A model generated the notes under the pieces. The model saw only the letters and a program-made list of their open reading frames with translations. It searched no databases and was not told where the DNA came from. From assembly GCA_903828675.1 (NCBI GenBank), contig CAIKND010000005.1:1-41525 (forward strand): a DNA stretch of 41,525 nucleotides, read 5' to 3'. Positions 24,480-33,310 of the stretch are shown piece by piece. This DNA comes from an uncultured Acidobacteriaceae bacterium (GTDB taxonomy: Bacteria; Acidobacteriota; Terriglobia; Terriglobales; Acidobacteriaceae). The position numbers and the translations under genes are program-made. Within the stretch, counting starts at the first letter, position 1, and every line of letters begins with the position of its first letter.

Positions 24480-25080
24480 CGGAAGACAGTGTCCTTTCGG
24501 TTGGTAGATGAATCGCTAAATCCGTGAGGGATAGAATTTGCTTGCCGGAAACGCGTATCTCATTGCAGAGCGCGAGCGTGCGGCTGTTGGGGGCGGCGTG
24601 GGGGACGAAGATGCGGTCGGCTAGTGCGCCGACGAAGCGGTTGCGGGCTTCGGCTAGAGCGGAGGTGATGCGCTTCTCTTTAGGTGGGAATGGGGAGAGG
24701 ATTAGGAGGCGGCCGGCGAAGGCGGGAATCAACTCTGGCTTCAGGTGCATGCCGACTATGGAGCGGGCGGGAACCCAGATAACGGGCTGGCGGCCACGGA
24801 GCAGGATGCCAAGGCATTCCCACTCCATTACGGAGTGGAAGCCGCCTATGAGGACTTGGCCTTCGTCGCGCATTCGAGTGATTGCGTCGAATGTCTTGAG
24901 GACCAGAGAGCCGGGGCATTGCGAAGAACAGAAGAAGCCGGTCGTGGGCTGATCGAGAACTTCAAGCGGGCCAGCGGCCCAGAACTCAGTGGGCGCGTCC
25001 GTACCAAGAGCAGCGAGCAATGCCTGCGGATAGCCAGAGCTTTCTTGATGAACAACCGCAACTTGCTCTTTGAGGATCAT
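24448..25080 (-). CDS. DprA/Smf-like Rossmann-fold protein
   Basis: 210 residues from ATG 25080, two bases after the methylase stop. The order of motifs follows the DprA Rossmann fold: an N-terminal FFCSSQCPGS in place of the GxR/S strand, VLIGGFHSVMEWECLGILLR in place of the SG-x-A-x-GID-x-xAH helix, then ILSPFPP, the RNR signature at 146-148 (ALAEARNRFVGALADRIFV) and a following NSRTLAL for SG-x-L-TA. The usual GID/AH residues are not conserved. Classical DprA loads RecA on incoming single-stranded DNA; reduced DprA-like proteins occur in defence and mobile loci with unknown ligands. A ligand- or DNA-end-binding role in this operon is inferred. Confidence 0.7.
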   Translation of the reverse strand: MILKEQVAVVHQESSGYPQALLAALGTDAPTEFWAAGPLEVLDQPTTGFFCSSQCPGSLVLKTFDAITRMRDEGQVLIGGFHSVMEWECLGILLRGRQPVIWVPARSIVGMHLKPELIPAFAGRLLILSPFPPKEKRITSALAEARNRFVGALADRIFVPHAAPNSRTLALCNEIRVSGKQILSLTDLAIHLPTERTLSSDGPYPQTPTQ

Positions 25081-25082
25081 GA

Positions 25083-28000
25083 CTATTCCTCATCTTCGTC
25101 CGCATCCGCACCCAGGCGGTATTTGATGTCGTAGTTGACGATGAAATCGAGTTCCGCACCAGAGAATTCATAGTGACGAGCAAGAGTTGTATCGATTTCA
25201 TCGATGATGCCCTTAGAGTGGCGCGGCCAGAACTCGTCATATTCCACTCTGCCCGATCTTTCAGATTGGGCGACCCTCCGGACTTTATGTCTATCCATAT
25301 CTTTCATGAGTTTGGTTCCAAGTGCGGCCAAGGTCTTCCCTGTTTCCTCCGGTATTTTCTCAAGGTCAATCGGAAACGTATGGATGTATTCTTTGCCGCA
25401 GTGAAAGCAATCCCCGAGAGCAATAAACCAGTAGAAGAAAGTAGAGCTATTCAGTACCGCGATTGCAATTCTCGCCATCCTGTCATTCTTAAAGCTAAAC
25501 GGCTTGTAATCTTCCGACTTCTTGATCCCGTCGGTCTCATTACAGAAGTAAGGAACAAAATCAAAGCACTTTATAAACATCGTTATAACCCGATGAATAT
25601 ACAAAGTGCGCTCTGAATGTCCAAGCGCCAGCGCCAAGGGTTGCTTTAACGCGATTCTCCGAAGAACTGAGTTCCCGAGTACAGACCCGGTTTTCGGGAT
25701 TAGCCCAAGGTGTCGAATGTCTTTGGGAATTTCTACGTATCGAATATTCCAAAACAACTCAGGTCTTGCATCGGCAAACCATTTCATGTAGTGCCCTGAA
25801 TGAACGGTGCAACCTTCCCCTTTCTTGCTGAGGAGAATGTCCAGTCTAAACTTGACCCCTTCAAACAGTTTGGATGGATGAGCATCACCAGAAAAATGAC
25901 TAACCCACAATGCGGACGTGCTTCTTTCCACAAGCTGACGCAATTCTTGCATACGGTCTGTACAAGAGAAACTGAGTGGAATGATCATCCCAAACCGTGA
26001 TGACAATTTGCCGAGTCCTGTAGCGCGTTCGACGACGGGGCTATACAAATTGCCAGTGGAAACTGTGGCGAAACCACGTAGGTCATATAGTCCACGGATC
26101 TTTGCAATCTCAATGTAAGGCGGATTGCCGATCACAACATCGAAGCCGCCGCTTTGCATTAAGGAGTGAAAGTCACAAAACCAGTGAAACGGCTTGTGCG
26201 ATTCCTTCCACTTAGCAACTGCTGATTTCTTTACTCCATACTCGCTTGAGAGGTGGTCGTTGAGTTCGGCTTCCAACTCAGCGAACCGACGACGCAGCTC
26301 CGCCTTGTCCTCTGCGGTCACGGTTCCATCGAGTTCCGTCTGTTGCTTACGGAATGTTGCCACCGCTGAATCAAGAATCTTGGCCTTATCTTCGATCCGG
26401 CTCATGGCGTCGCCGAAGTCAAATTTCGCAGAGACCGCTTTCTTCACATCCTCGTACCGCGCATAGCCGACCAGCGTGTTGCCGGCGCGGATGTTGAAGT
26501 CGATGTCGGGCAGCGGCTCGATGCGATCCCGCGATTCCACCTGAGCAACCAGTTTGAGGAAGAGCCGCAGCTTACAGATTTCGACGGCCTCTTCCATGAT
26601 GTCCACACCGAAGAGGTTGTTAACGATGATGGATTTGAGGATGAAGTAGTCCCGTTTGGGGTGGCGGTCGGCATCGGCCAGGGTCTTCTTGAAGTCCTCG
26701 AACTTCTTGGCGTGATGAGGACCGGCGGCCTCCATATCGTTCACAAAGGCCTGCATCTGGATGAGGCAGGCGGAATAAAGCGGCTTGAGAATATTGAGCG
26801 CGGCAAACAGAAATGCGCCTGAGCCGCAGGTAGGGTCGAGGACGGAGACCTTCTCGATTGCCTTCCAGATAGCACGGAGCAGCTCGGGGCCTTCGCAGTC
26901 GAGAATCACGTCTTCTGCAAACCGCCGAATGTTGAGGTTCAGCGTGACGAGATCATTTACCTGGCGAACTTCTCCGGCAGCCAGTTTGGATTTGATGTCA
27001 CGATAGCGCTGAAGTCGGTCGATGGTCTCCCGCCAGATCTCGGTGGGCAGCGCAAACTCCTCGGAGGCCTTCCGGTTCCATCCGGTGCGCTGGCTTACAT
27101 CGGCTATGCCGGCCTCGATCTCCGAAGGAAGTTTGAGGTCGGCGCCCTTCTTCATGGCATCGTAAATGTACCGGTCCGGGTCGTCCTGGAGCAGACGCCA
27201 GACAGAGCCATCGGGCGCGAATGCGACGGCGCACCCCTTGCGGGCTTCGTCGAGCAGGAATGGAATGATTGTGTTCTGGGCGATGTACTCAGTGATGTCC
27301 TCTTTGGTGTAGTACGCACCCATCTGCTTCTGGTTGATGTACTTCTCAAAGATGTAGCCGAGCACATCGGGATTGATCTCGTTGTCGTTGCGATCCTCGC
27401 GCTCGTCGAGGTGCCAGGTGAACTCCTTGAAGAAGTCAAAGAGCTTTTGAAAGGCCTTGTCAGCGATGACGATGGTCTTGCCGTGAAGCTCCTCGACCTG
27501 GTGCTTCTGGAAGAGCCCGCCGTTCAGGTAGGGGATCTCTCCAAGCAGTTTGTTTGTTGCGGCTGAGCGCTCCTCTTTCTTTCGGGCAAATCCCTGAAAG
27601 AAGAGCGGACTGAGAAAGTCGCGGTAATAGGCATCCGGCTTGCGTTCACGGCTCTCTTTGAGCTTGTTGCGCAGATAGTCCTTGTCTTCGCTCAGGAAAC
27701 CCTTCTCCTGAATGAAGTAGAGGAACATGAGGCGATTGATCATGACGGAGGCATACCAGCTCTCCATCTGTTTGTCCGGGATGCCCTTGATGAAACCGAG
27801 AAACGCAGAGTGCTCGGTCTTGAACCGCTCGTAAAACTTCTTGGTGACCTTTTCTACGTCGAATGTTTTGAGCTTGCCAATAACGCTTGTGAGAGTGAGG
27901 ACTTCCTCCTCTTCGAGCGTGAAGGCGAGACTGTCGAGCTTTTGGAAGAGCAGCTCTCCGGATTGGCTTGTTGCGTAGTGGTGGGTGCGGACCGCTTTTG

Positions 28001-28316
28001 GCTTACCGGGTTCGTTGCGTACCCATTGCCACACCTGGCGGCCGTGCGTCTGCTCCGCGAACACAATTAAATGCTCGAAGTGCTCGCGGGCAATGAGCTT
28101 GTCGAGCTTTACGCGAATGGGGTAATCCGGGATGGATTCGGCAACCAGTACGACTACGCCGCGCTTCTCGGCAACGGCCTTGAAGCAATAGTCTTTGCCG
28201 TCCACCTGCTTGATGAGCGTGGTGGAGAGGTTGTCCCAGCCGAGTTCTTCGATGAAGAGTTTGCAAAAATCAAATGCTTTGAGCCACTGCCGAGCGCGTT
28301 CACGGTCAATTGCCAT
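25083..28316 (-). CDS. Eco57I-class adenine-specific DNA methyltransferase
   Basis: 1077 residues from ATG 28316, overlapping the helicase gene by 11 bases. An N-terminal region (about 1-150) occupies the place of the nuclease domain of type IIG enzymes, but I cannot identify a complete PD-(D/E)xK site there. A helical region leads to the methyltransferase core: motif I DPTCGSG at 494-500 and motif IV NPPY at 731-734, the N6-adenine class. A target-recognition-like region and an acidic tail (DADEDEE) follow. It resembles the PglX/DrmMI/Eco57I superfamily of large defence methylases. With the PLD-SNF2 helicase it would mark self DNA while the helicase and HNH proteins act on unmarked DNA; this division of labour is inferred. 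Confidence 0.88.
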   Translation of the reverse strand: MAIDRERARQWLKAFDFCKLFIEELGWDNLSTTLIKQVDGKDYCFKAVAEKRGVVVLVAESIPDYPIRVKLDKLIAREHFEHLIVFAEQTHGRQVWQWVRNEPGKPKAVRTHHYATSQSGELLFQKLDSLAFTLEEEEVLTLTSVIGKLKTFDVEKVTKKFYERFKTEHSAFLGFIKGIPDKQMESWYASVMINRLMFLYFIQEKGFLSEDKDYLRNKLKESRERKPDAYYRDFLSPLFFQGFARKKEERSAATNKLLGEIPYLNGGLFQKHQVEELHGKTIVIADKAFQKLFDFFKEFTWHLDEREDRNDNEINPDVLGYIFEKYINQKQMGAYYTKEDITEYIAQNTIIPFLLDEARKGCAVAFAPDGSVWRLLQDDPDRYIYDAMKKGADLKLPSEIEAGIADVSQRTGWNRKASEEFALPTEIWRETIDRLQRYRDIKSKLAAGEVRQVNDLVTLNLNIRRFAEDVILDCEGPELLRAIWKAIEKVSVLDPTCGSGAFLFAALNILKPLYSACLIQMQAFVNDMEAAGPHHAKKFEDFKKTLADADRHPKRDYFILKSIIVNNLFGVDIMEEAVEICKLRLFLKLVAQVESRDRIEPLPDIDFNIRAGNTLVGYARYEDVKKAVSAKFDFGDAMSRIEDKAKILDSAVATFRKQQTELDGTVTAEDKAELRRRFAELEAELNDHLSSEYGVKKSAVAKWKESHKPFHWFCDFHSLMQSGGFDVVIGNPPYIEIAKIRGLYDLRGFATVSTGNLYSPVVERATGLGKLSSRFGMIIPLSFSCTDRMQELRQLVERSTSALWVSHFSGDAHPSKLFEGVKFRLDILLSKKGEGCTVHSGHYMKWFADARPELFWNIRYVEIPKDIRHLGLIPKTGSVLGNSVLRRIALKQPLALALGHSERTLYIHRVITMFIKCFDFVPYFCNETDGIKKSEDYKPFSFKNDRMARIAIAVLNSSTFFYWFIALGDCFHCGKEYIHTFPIDLEKIPEETGKTLAALGTKLMKDMDRHKVRRVAQSERSGRVEYDEFWPRHSKGIIDEIDTTLARHYEFSGAELDFIVNYDIKYRLGADADEDEE

Positions 28317-31300
28317 TTGCTTGTCCCTCTACGAGCCCGAGTGAACAAATGATCTGTGTTAGGGTCTCTTGGTCGTCGTCGCCCTCGATGATGCTGAGGC
28401 GTCCTGCCTCGCGCAGCCCAATGGCTAACTCGGCCAGCGATTCGTCTGTACAGTCGGTCTTCATGTGCCGGTTCAATATATCCGTTGCCATGGGGCGAAG
28501 CGGGTACTTGTAAATATCTTCAAGGGTCCGCTGCAAGGGAAGGGTGTCAAAGAGGGTACCCTGTACTGCGTTGGTATACCGCTTGAGCCGCTCGTAGGCA
28601 CGGTAGCGGGCTCCGGTGGCACTGCCCAGCCCGCCGCCGACGATCTTCTCTTCGGCCGCGAGCTCCTTGACGGCACTCTCGACCAGATCGTGATGGTTGG
28701 AAAGCCGGGGTACTGCTGGCGTTTCGGGGATGCACTCCGCAGCTTTGAGAATCCGGAAAGGCGAATCGGTGACGCGCTTGCCCTTGGCATCCACCCATGC
28801 CAGCGAGTCGGTTCCGCTGGCGGTCTTCAAATAGACCAATGCACCCTGGGTTGAAGGCTCAGCGTGCGCGTGCTCCTTGGCCGTATAGACCACGTTCGGC
28901 ATGTCCTCGATGGTCTTCTTCAGGCGTGGATCTTTCGAGATGGCGTCCTGCCAAATCTGATAGGCGAACGAGACGAGATCAACTTCGGAGTCTTCCTCGC
29001 CATCAAGGAGTCCGGCCTTTTCATGGTAAAGATCTGTGACGGCCTTGTTGTGCCGGTCATCGTCGAAGAAGGATTCGTCGGTGCCGACAACTTCGGAGTT
29101 GGCGTGGAGGCGGGCTCGCACCTTTGCCCGAAGACGAATGATCGTTTCGATTCCGTCAGCAGGCAGGAAGCTGTAGCAGAGAATCTTGTCAGACTTTTGG
29201 CCGATACGATCCACGCGGCCGGCACGCTGGATGAGTCGAATGATCGTCCACGGCAGATCAAAATTGACGATGATGAATCCGTCCTGAAGGTTCTGTCCTT
29301 CGCTGAGGACATCGGTAGCAACTAGTACTCGCAGCTCCTGATCGGGCGCAATCGTCTTCTTGTTACTTTGCGGGCTGAACCGGTAAGCGAGGTCCGTGAC
29401 GTTCTCAGAATCTCCCGTAGCTCCCGCGGTTCTCTTGATGCCGGCGAGTGTGAGCTGCTCGTTCAAATAATTGACCGTGTCACTGAACTGGCTGAAGACC
29501 AGAATCTTCTCCGTCTTGTGCTTCTGGCTAACCAATTTGATCAACGCATCAAGCTTGGAATCCTTTTTTGGATTCCAGACAGCACACCGGTCGAAGATCT
29601 GCATCAGCGACTGGGAGTCAGCGAGGAGATCACTCAGTAACTGGGGCTTGAAAAACCCCGGACGAATCCACTGGAACCGAGACCGGTAGCTGTTTACATA
29701 CTGCTTGTAGACTTCGGAAGCGCGAGTGCGAAACTCACTGGCGGTGCGCAAGTGACCATTGTCTCGCTTGAGCTCGTCCAACAATTCCCGTGTCGTCGTA
29801 TCAGAATCGGAAGAGGATGTGTCCAGCAGACCGGAGTCCTGCGTGCCGATGGGAATTTCCAAGCCGTTTTCGAGAGCATGGAGGAAGATGAAGTTGCGGA
29901 GGATGTGCCTCTCAACTGAGAGCAAGAAGCTGTGGCCGCTGCTTTCAAGCCGCTTGAAGAGGTTGCTCCGGCAGAATCCCATGAGCCGAGTACCCGCAGC
30001 AGAGAGGTTTTTCAGAATATCTTCGTCCGCTTTTGAAGCAACGATGGATGGCTTCTCCAGCAAGAAATTGCCCAAGCCGTACCTGGGCAGGCTTAGGCCG
30101 TTGACAATATCAACGACTGGAGCGGAGTAGAGCCGGGCATATTCATCGCTCGGATCATGTTCATCTACCTTGAAGGGTAGCTTCTTGGGAAGGCGGTCGG
30201 GGAAGTACGAACGTGTTCCATCTTTGAACTCAAGATATTTTCGCCCGTTGTCCAGGTCCGTCTTGGCATAGTTGGCTTTGATGAATCCGCGTGTTCGGCG
30301 AACCATGTAAAGACGCATCAGATCCCGCCAGTCGTCGGGATACTCGCTTTTTTCGAATGCGGCCAGCGTATTTGCTCCGCATTGGAACTTGCCCCGGAAC
30401 TGTGCGCGGTCAACCACCTGAAATAGCCGCTCTGGACCAATTCCGAGCTCCTTGTCGGGCTGCACGAAGAGCCGCAACTGGCTGGCTAGATCAAGGTAGT
30501 CCTTGTTGTACGGCGTCGCCGATAGCAGAATGCATTTGCTGTCGTTCTTCTGGATGTATTCAAGGATTGCCTTGTAAGTCTTTCCCTCACGGTTCCGAAG
30601 GTTGTGGCTTTCGTCGAGAATGATGAGCCGATACCTGCGAAGATCGGGAAGTTGCTGCAACACCTTGGAATACGAAATGACCTTGCAGGATGGGAGGCGA
30701 TAGGTGTGGCAGTAGTCCTCCCACATTTTGACTAGGTTCAGAGGACAGAGAACGAGTGATTCGAGCATGAGCTCGTCTGCCAAGACCCTTGCGAGGGCCG
30801 TCGCCATCAGCGTTTTGCCGAGACCGACTACGTCGGCGAGCAGAACCCCGCCGCGCTTCTGGACGTGATGAGCAGCGATCTTGACAGCCTTTTCCTGGAA
30901 TTCGAAAAGCTGGTCTCCAAAGTCCTTCGGTATGCCATACCGGACGATCCCCTCCCTCGCCTCTTGTGAGAGGTGATAGGCCATCTTCACGTAGATATGG
31001 TGCGGCGGAATTGGCTCAGGACGTGCCCAGCTCTGGTCAATGATGTCCGCAATCTCGTCGGAGATATCTAGACACCATCTGTCGGTCCATCTATCGTTAA
31101 ACCATTTGGCCAGCTTTTCGCATGCATCGTGGTCTGTTACATCCACATTCAACTCGCCCTGCTTCGACAGGCCGGCAAAGGTCAGATTGCTGCTACCGAG
31201 GAAACCGTTAACCGGGCTGACCGGGTCATGCCGAAACAAAAGGTAAAGCTTCGCGTGTAAAGGGTGGCGCAGATGTAGTTTGACAACCACCTTCTTGGCG

Positions 31301-31671
31301 CGAATCTGCGCGGCTAGTCTCCGAAGTCCGGCTTCGTCTGCATCCGTGGGAGCGCCGAGAGTAAGTTGAGTCCTGAACTGCTCAGCGAGCGCTTTCTTCA
31401 GACGGATCGCAGTCTGGTTGTCGAGTTCAGCATCTTGCTTAATGATGCCGTACGCTCCAGCAATCTCCCGCTGTGGAAGCGTCTGCATACCGACCAAAAG
31501 GCGGCAGCACTCACCATCACCGCCGGCCCACTTTTCGATCTGTTCGTCGAGTTGTCTCCATCCCCTCAGGTTGAAGTAACCAACGCAGAAATCGGACCTG
31601 TGGGATACCGACAGCGTAGTCTTTAGCGCCGGTAACAACTGGTGATCGATGTTGTCGAATATTCGTGGCAT
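28306..31671 (-). CDS. PLD-nuclease/SNF2-helicase fusion
   Basis: 1121 residues from ATG 31671. The N-terminal phospholipase D-like domain (about 1-210) has one HKD-type site: H139-A-K141 in PLHAKLYLL, then GSSNLTFAGL at 159-168. A superfamily-2 SNF2-type helicase follows with Walker A DVVGLGKT at 280-287, DESH at 353-356, SAT at 384-386 and the late QRAGRVDRIGQ motif near 820. The C-terminal 250 residues are unrecognised. Such a fusion can translocate on double-stranded DNA and nick or cut it. It differs from DISARM, where the PLD protein and helicase are separate and DrmA/DrmB are required; neither is found here. It begins 41 bases after the XRE controller and overlaps the methylase gene. 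Confidence 0.9.
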   Translation of the reverse strand: MPRIFDNIDHQLLPALKTTLSVSHRSDFCVGYFNLRGWRQLDEQIEKWAGGDGECCRLLVGMQTLPQREIAGAYGIIKQDAELDNQTAIRLKKALAEQFRTQLTLGAPTDADEAGLRRLAAQIRAKKVVVKLHLRHPLHAKLYLLFRHDPVSPVNGFLGSSNLTFAGLSKQGELNVDVTDHDACEKLAKWFNDRWTDRWCLDISDEIADIIDQSWARPEPIPPHHIYVKMAYHLSQEAREGIVRYGIPKDFGDQLFEFQEKAVKIAAHHVQKRGGVLLADVVGLGKTLMATALARVLADELMLESLVLCPLNLVKMWEDYCHTYRLPSCKVISYSKVLQQLPDLRRYRLIILDESHNLRNREGKTYKAILEYIQKNDSKCILLSATPYNKDYLDLASQLRLFVQPDKELGIGPERLFQVVDRAQFRGKFQCGANTLAAFEKSEYPDDWRDLMRLYMVRRTRGFIKANYAKTDLDNGRKYLEFKDGTRSYFPDRLPKKLPFKVDEHDPSDEYARLYSAPVVDIVNGLSLPRYGLGNFLLEKPSIVASKADEDILKNLSAAGTRLMGFCRSNLFKRLESSGHSFLLSVERHILRNFIFLHALENGLEIPIGTQDSGLLDTSSSDSDTTTRELLDELKRDNGHLRTASEFRTRASEVYKQYVNSYRSRFQWIRPGFFKPQLLSDLLADSQSLMQIFDRCAVWNPKKDSKLDALIKLVSQKHKTEKILVFSQFSDTVNYLNEQLTLAGIKRTAGATGDSENVTDLAYRFSPQSNKKTIAPDQELRVLVATDVLSEGQNLQDGFIIVNFDLPWTIIRLIQRAGRVDRIGQKSDKILCYSFLPADGIETIIRLRAKVRARLHANSEVVGTDESFFDDDRHNKAVTDLYHEKAGLLDGEEDSEVDLVSFAYQIWQDAISKDPRLKKTIEDMPNVVYTAKEHAHAEPSTQGALVYLKTASGTDSLAWVDAKGKRVTDSPFRILKAAECIPETPAVPRLSNHHDLVESAVKELAAEEKIVGGGLGSATGARYRAYERLKRYTNAVQGTLFDTLPLQRTLEDIYKYPLRPMATDILNRHMKTDCTDESLAELAIGLREAGRLSIIEGDDDQETLTQIICSLGLVEGQANGN

Positions 31672-31712
31672 CGTGCAACATCCATTCTTGAACGGTCTGG
31701 TGCAGTAGTTCG

Positions 31713-32021
31713 TTATCGAGCAGTTTTCGATTCAATGCTCCGAATCGACGGCCTCGCGGTCGCGGCTTGCTCAGGTCGAGTTTGAGCCCTCTCCTCAATA
31801 TCCTGAAAGAGATCTGCCAGGGACATTCCCAAGGTCATTGCCACCTTAAGAATGTTGTGGAAGCTCAGGTTGCTTTCTCCGCGCTCAATCGTTCCCATGA
31901 AAGTTCGGTGGACGCCGCATTTGTCGGCAAACCCTTCCTGTGAATAGCCTTGCGCCGTCCTTAGCTCTCTGATTCTTTGGCCCAAAGCCTTCAAGAACAG
32001 CTTTAGTTGATCTTCTTTCAT
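31713..32021 (-). CDS. XRE-family controller, C-protein-like
   Basis: 102 residues from ATG 32021. A helix-turn-helix at about 14-66 (LGQRIRELRTAQGYSQEGFA, then KCGVHRTFMGTIERGESNLS and ILKVAMTLGMSLADLF) matches the small controller proteins of restriction-modification loci, which delay nuclease expression until methylation is complete. A polar tail of about 30 residues follows. It is the first gene of the minus-strand defence operon, 41 bases before the helicase gene, so control of that operon and of its own promoter in 32022-32136 is likely. Confidence 0.82.
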   Translation of the reverse strand: MKEDQLKLFLKALGQRIRELRTAQGYSQEGFADKCGVHRTFMGTIERGESNLSFHNILKVAMTLGMSLADLFQDIEERAQTRPEQAATARPSIRSIESKTAR

Positions 32022-32136
32022 GCCCGAAAGTTTGTCCTAGTAGCCCAGTTTACGTCTACAGTATTTGCATTGGCATTCAATACATAGTATGCTGTTTCCA
32101 CGTTACCGATTATTTGCTAGGGAAAGGAGGCGCCAG
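32022..32136. promoter_or_regulatory. divergent promoter region between two defence operons
   Basis: AT-rich DNA between the XRE start and the oligoglycine peptide. On the plus strand TTGCAT, a 17-base spacer and TATGCT give a plausible sigma-70 promoter with -10 at about 32088-32093. A dyad ATAC-ATA-GTAT at 32080-32090 overlaps it and could be the XRE operator. No convincing minus-strand -35/-10 pair was fixed. Confidence 0.45.
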
Positions 32137-32187
32137 ATGAAGAGCTTGAATGGCTTGGAAGGTGGCGGCGGTGGTGGCGGCGGCTAA
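32137..32187 (+). CDS. 16-residue oligoglycine peptide
   Basis: Reads MKSLNGLEGGGGGGGG and stops at TAA 32185-32187. It is preceded by GGAAAGGAGG at 32121-32130, with AGGAGG six bases before the ATG, the strongest ribosome binding site in this part of the window. The eight glycines use GGT and GGC in mixed order. It lies 26 bases before the membrane-protein gene and heads the set that includes the reverse transcriptase. Possibilities are a leader peptide, a peptide to be modified or attached through its glycine tail, or an RNA-level repeat that mimics a gene. No family known to me matches it. Confidence 0.55.
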   Translation: MKSLNGLEGGGGGGGG

Positions 32188-32213
32188 TCCACCTCATTCC
32201 TCGGAAGATCTTT

Positions 32214-33086
32214 TTGAAGACCCAAGCGCCGGCGCCGGTCTCACAGTTCTCAATGCAATTCTCACTTGAAACACTCGTTGCCCTGGCAACGATCATTGGT
32301 ACGGTCGCCAGCATTCTGGCTTTTGTTCAGGTTGGTGCCTGGCTTGTGCTGACTTGTCTCGTGTTTGTCGGCCTCGCAATCTTTGCGGGGTGGTATGCGC
32401 GTAGACAGCGAGGAAGGGTCAAGGCCTCGTCAATCGAAATCGAAGGCCACAGCATTGACTCGCTGAACATGGCCAACATCAAGCGACGAATCAATCGCAC
32501 CCTCGTAATCCAGGAAGCGCTTCACACCGCACGAATCGAGGGCGACAACCTCGAAATCTTCTGGGAATACGCCGGATACTGCCGGGCATCTTGCGAAAGC
32601 GCTATCGAGTTCAGTGTGGACTCGGACAACAGCGCGCCATTTGCAAACATGACCTGTACCGCTTTCGATCTGGTCCATGACCCTCAGATGGCCCGGCCGA
32701 TCCGGCCGCTTCACATCGGAAGCGATGGCATCTCCCACAAGCTCGCTGTGCCCTTTCTCGAACCGCTCGGCAAGCACAGTGAATTCAGAGTCGTGCTGCG
32801 ATGCTCTCTTCCGGGATGTCTGAAATCCGCATTCGGCTACTACAGTGCAACCCTCTCCTTCGCACACGAGAATGTGCGGCGCACAGAAGTTCGCTTGATC
32901 TTCATGGATCGCCTACCGGAATGGGTCCGCGTATATGATTGCAACGAACGAAACGGCGCGGCACTCCTCAAGTCGTTAGCTCCAGTTCGCAAGACGCGAA
33001 ACGAAGCTGAGTATCTCGACGCCGAAGACTTCCGATCTGCCCAATCGGCACGCGTTTACGCGTTCTGGCGGCACATCGCCTCATGA
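32214..33086 (+). CDS. two-helix membrane protein upstream of the reverse transcriptase
   Basis: 290 residues from TTG 32214 (GGAAG upstream), or 277 from ATG 32253. Two hydrophobic helices at about 19-38 (LVALATIIGTVASILAFVQV) and 42-61 (WLVLTCLVFVGLAIFAGWY) form a hairpin, followed by a basic stretch (ARRQRGR) and a soluble domain that looks beta-rich and contains several cysteines. The positive charges place the soluble part inside the cell. It follows the oligoglycine peptide and lies 224 bases before the reverse transcriptase-nitrilase gene on the same strand. A membrane-anchored partner, possibly an abortive-infection effector, is inferred from position alone. Confidence 0.7.
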   Translation: MKTQAPAPVSQFSMQFSLETLVALATIIGTVASILAFVQVGAWLVLTCLVFVGLAIFAGWYARRQRGRVKASSIEIEGHSIDSLNMANIKRRINRTLVIQEALHTARIEGDNLEIFWEYAGYCRASCESAIEFSVDSDNSAPFANMTCTAFDLVHDPQMARPIRPLHIGSDGISHKLAVPFLEPLGKHSEFRVVLRCSLPGCLKSAFGYYSATLSFAHENVRRTEVRLIFMDRLPEWVRVYDCNERNGAALLKSLAPVRKTRNEAEYLDAEDFRSAQSARVYAFWRHIAS

Positions 33087-33310
33087 AGGTCTATTCTGCG
33101 GCTTGCTGGAGAGTAGGCGACTTTTCATTACAAATCCTCACCTTGGCAATGACGGGGGATCAACGTCAGCGGTAATGAGCAATTAAGCGATATAGAATCT
33201 GAAGTATCGAATTCCGCTATTGCGTATCCTGTGACTCTAGCGGCTGATCTTCCTGTGCTCGGTAAACCCACGAATCCGCGAAGTCACGGCATCGCTAAAG
33301 GCTCACAATC
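33087..33310 (+). other. 224-base gap before reverse transcriptase, possible ncRNA or promoter
   Basis: No gene is seen. A hairpin CCGCTA (33214-33219) with TAGCGG (33238-33243) encloses an 18-base loop. Defence reverse transcriptases often use a neighbouring non-coding RNA, so this gap is a candidate for one, but no longer fold was verified. Confidence 0.35.

Noticed and set aside
22600..32021. Assignment of the operon to DISARM or BREX
   Set aside because: No DrmA, DrmB (DUF1998) or PglZ/BrxC-like gene is present, and the PLD domain is fused to the helicase.
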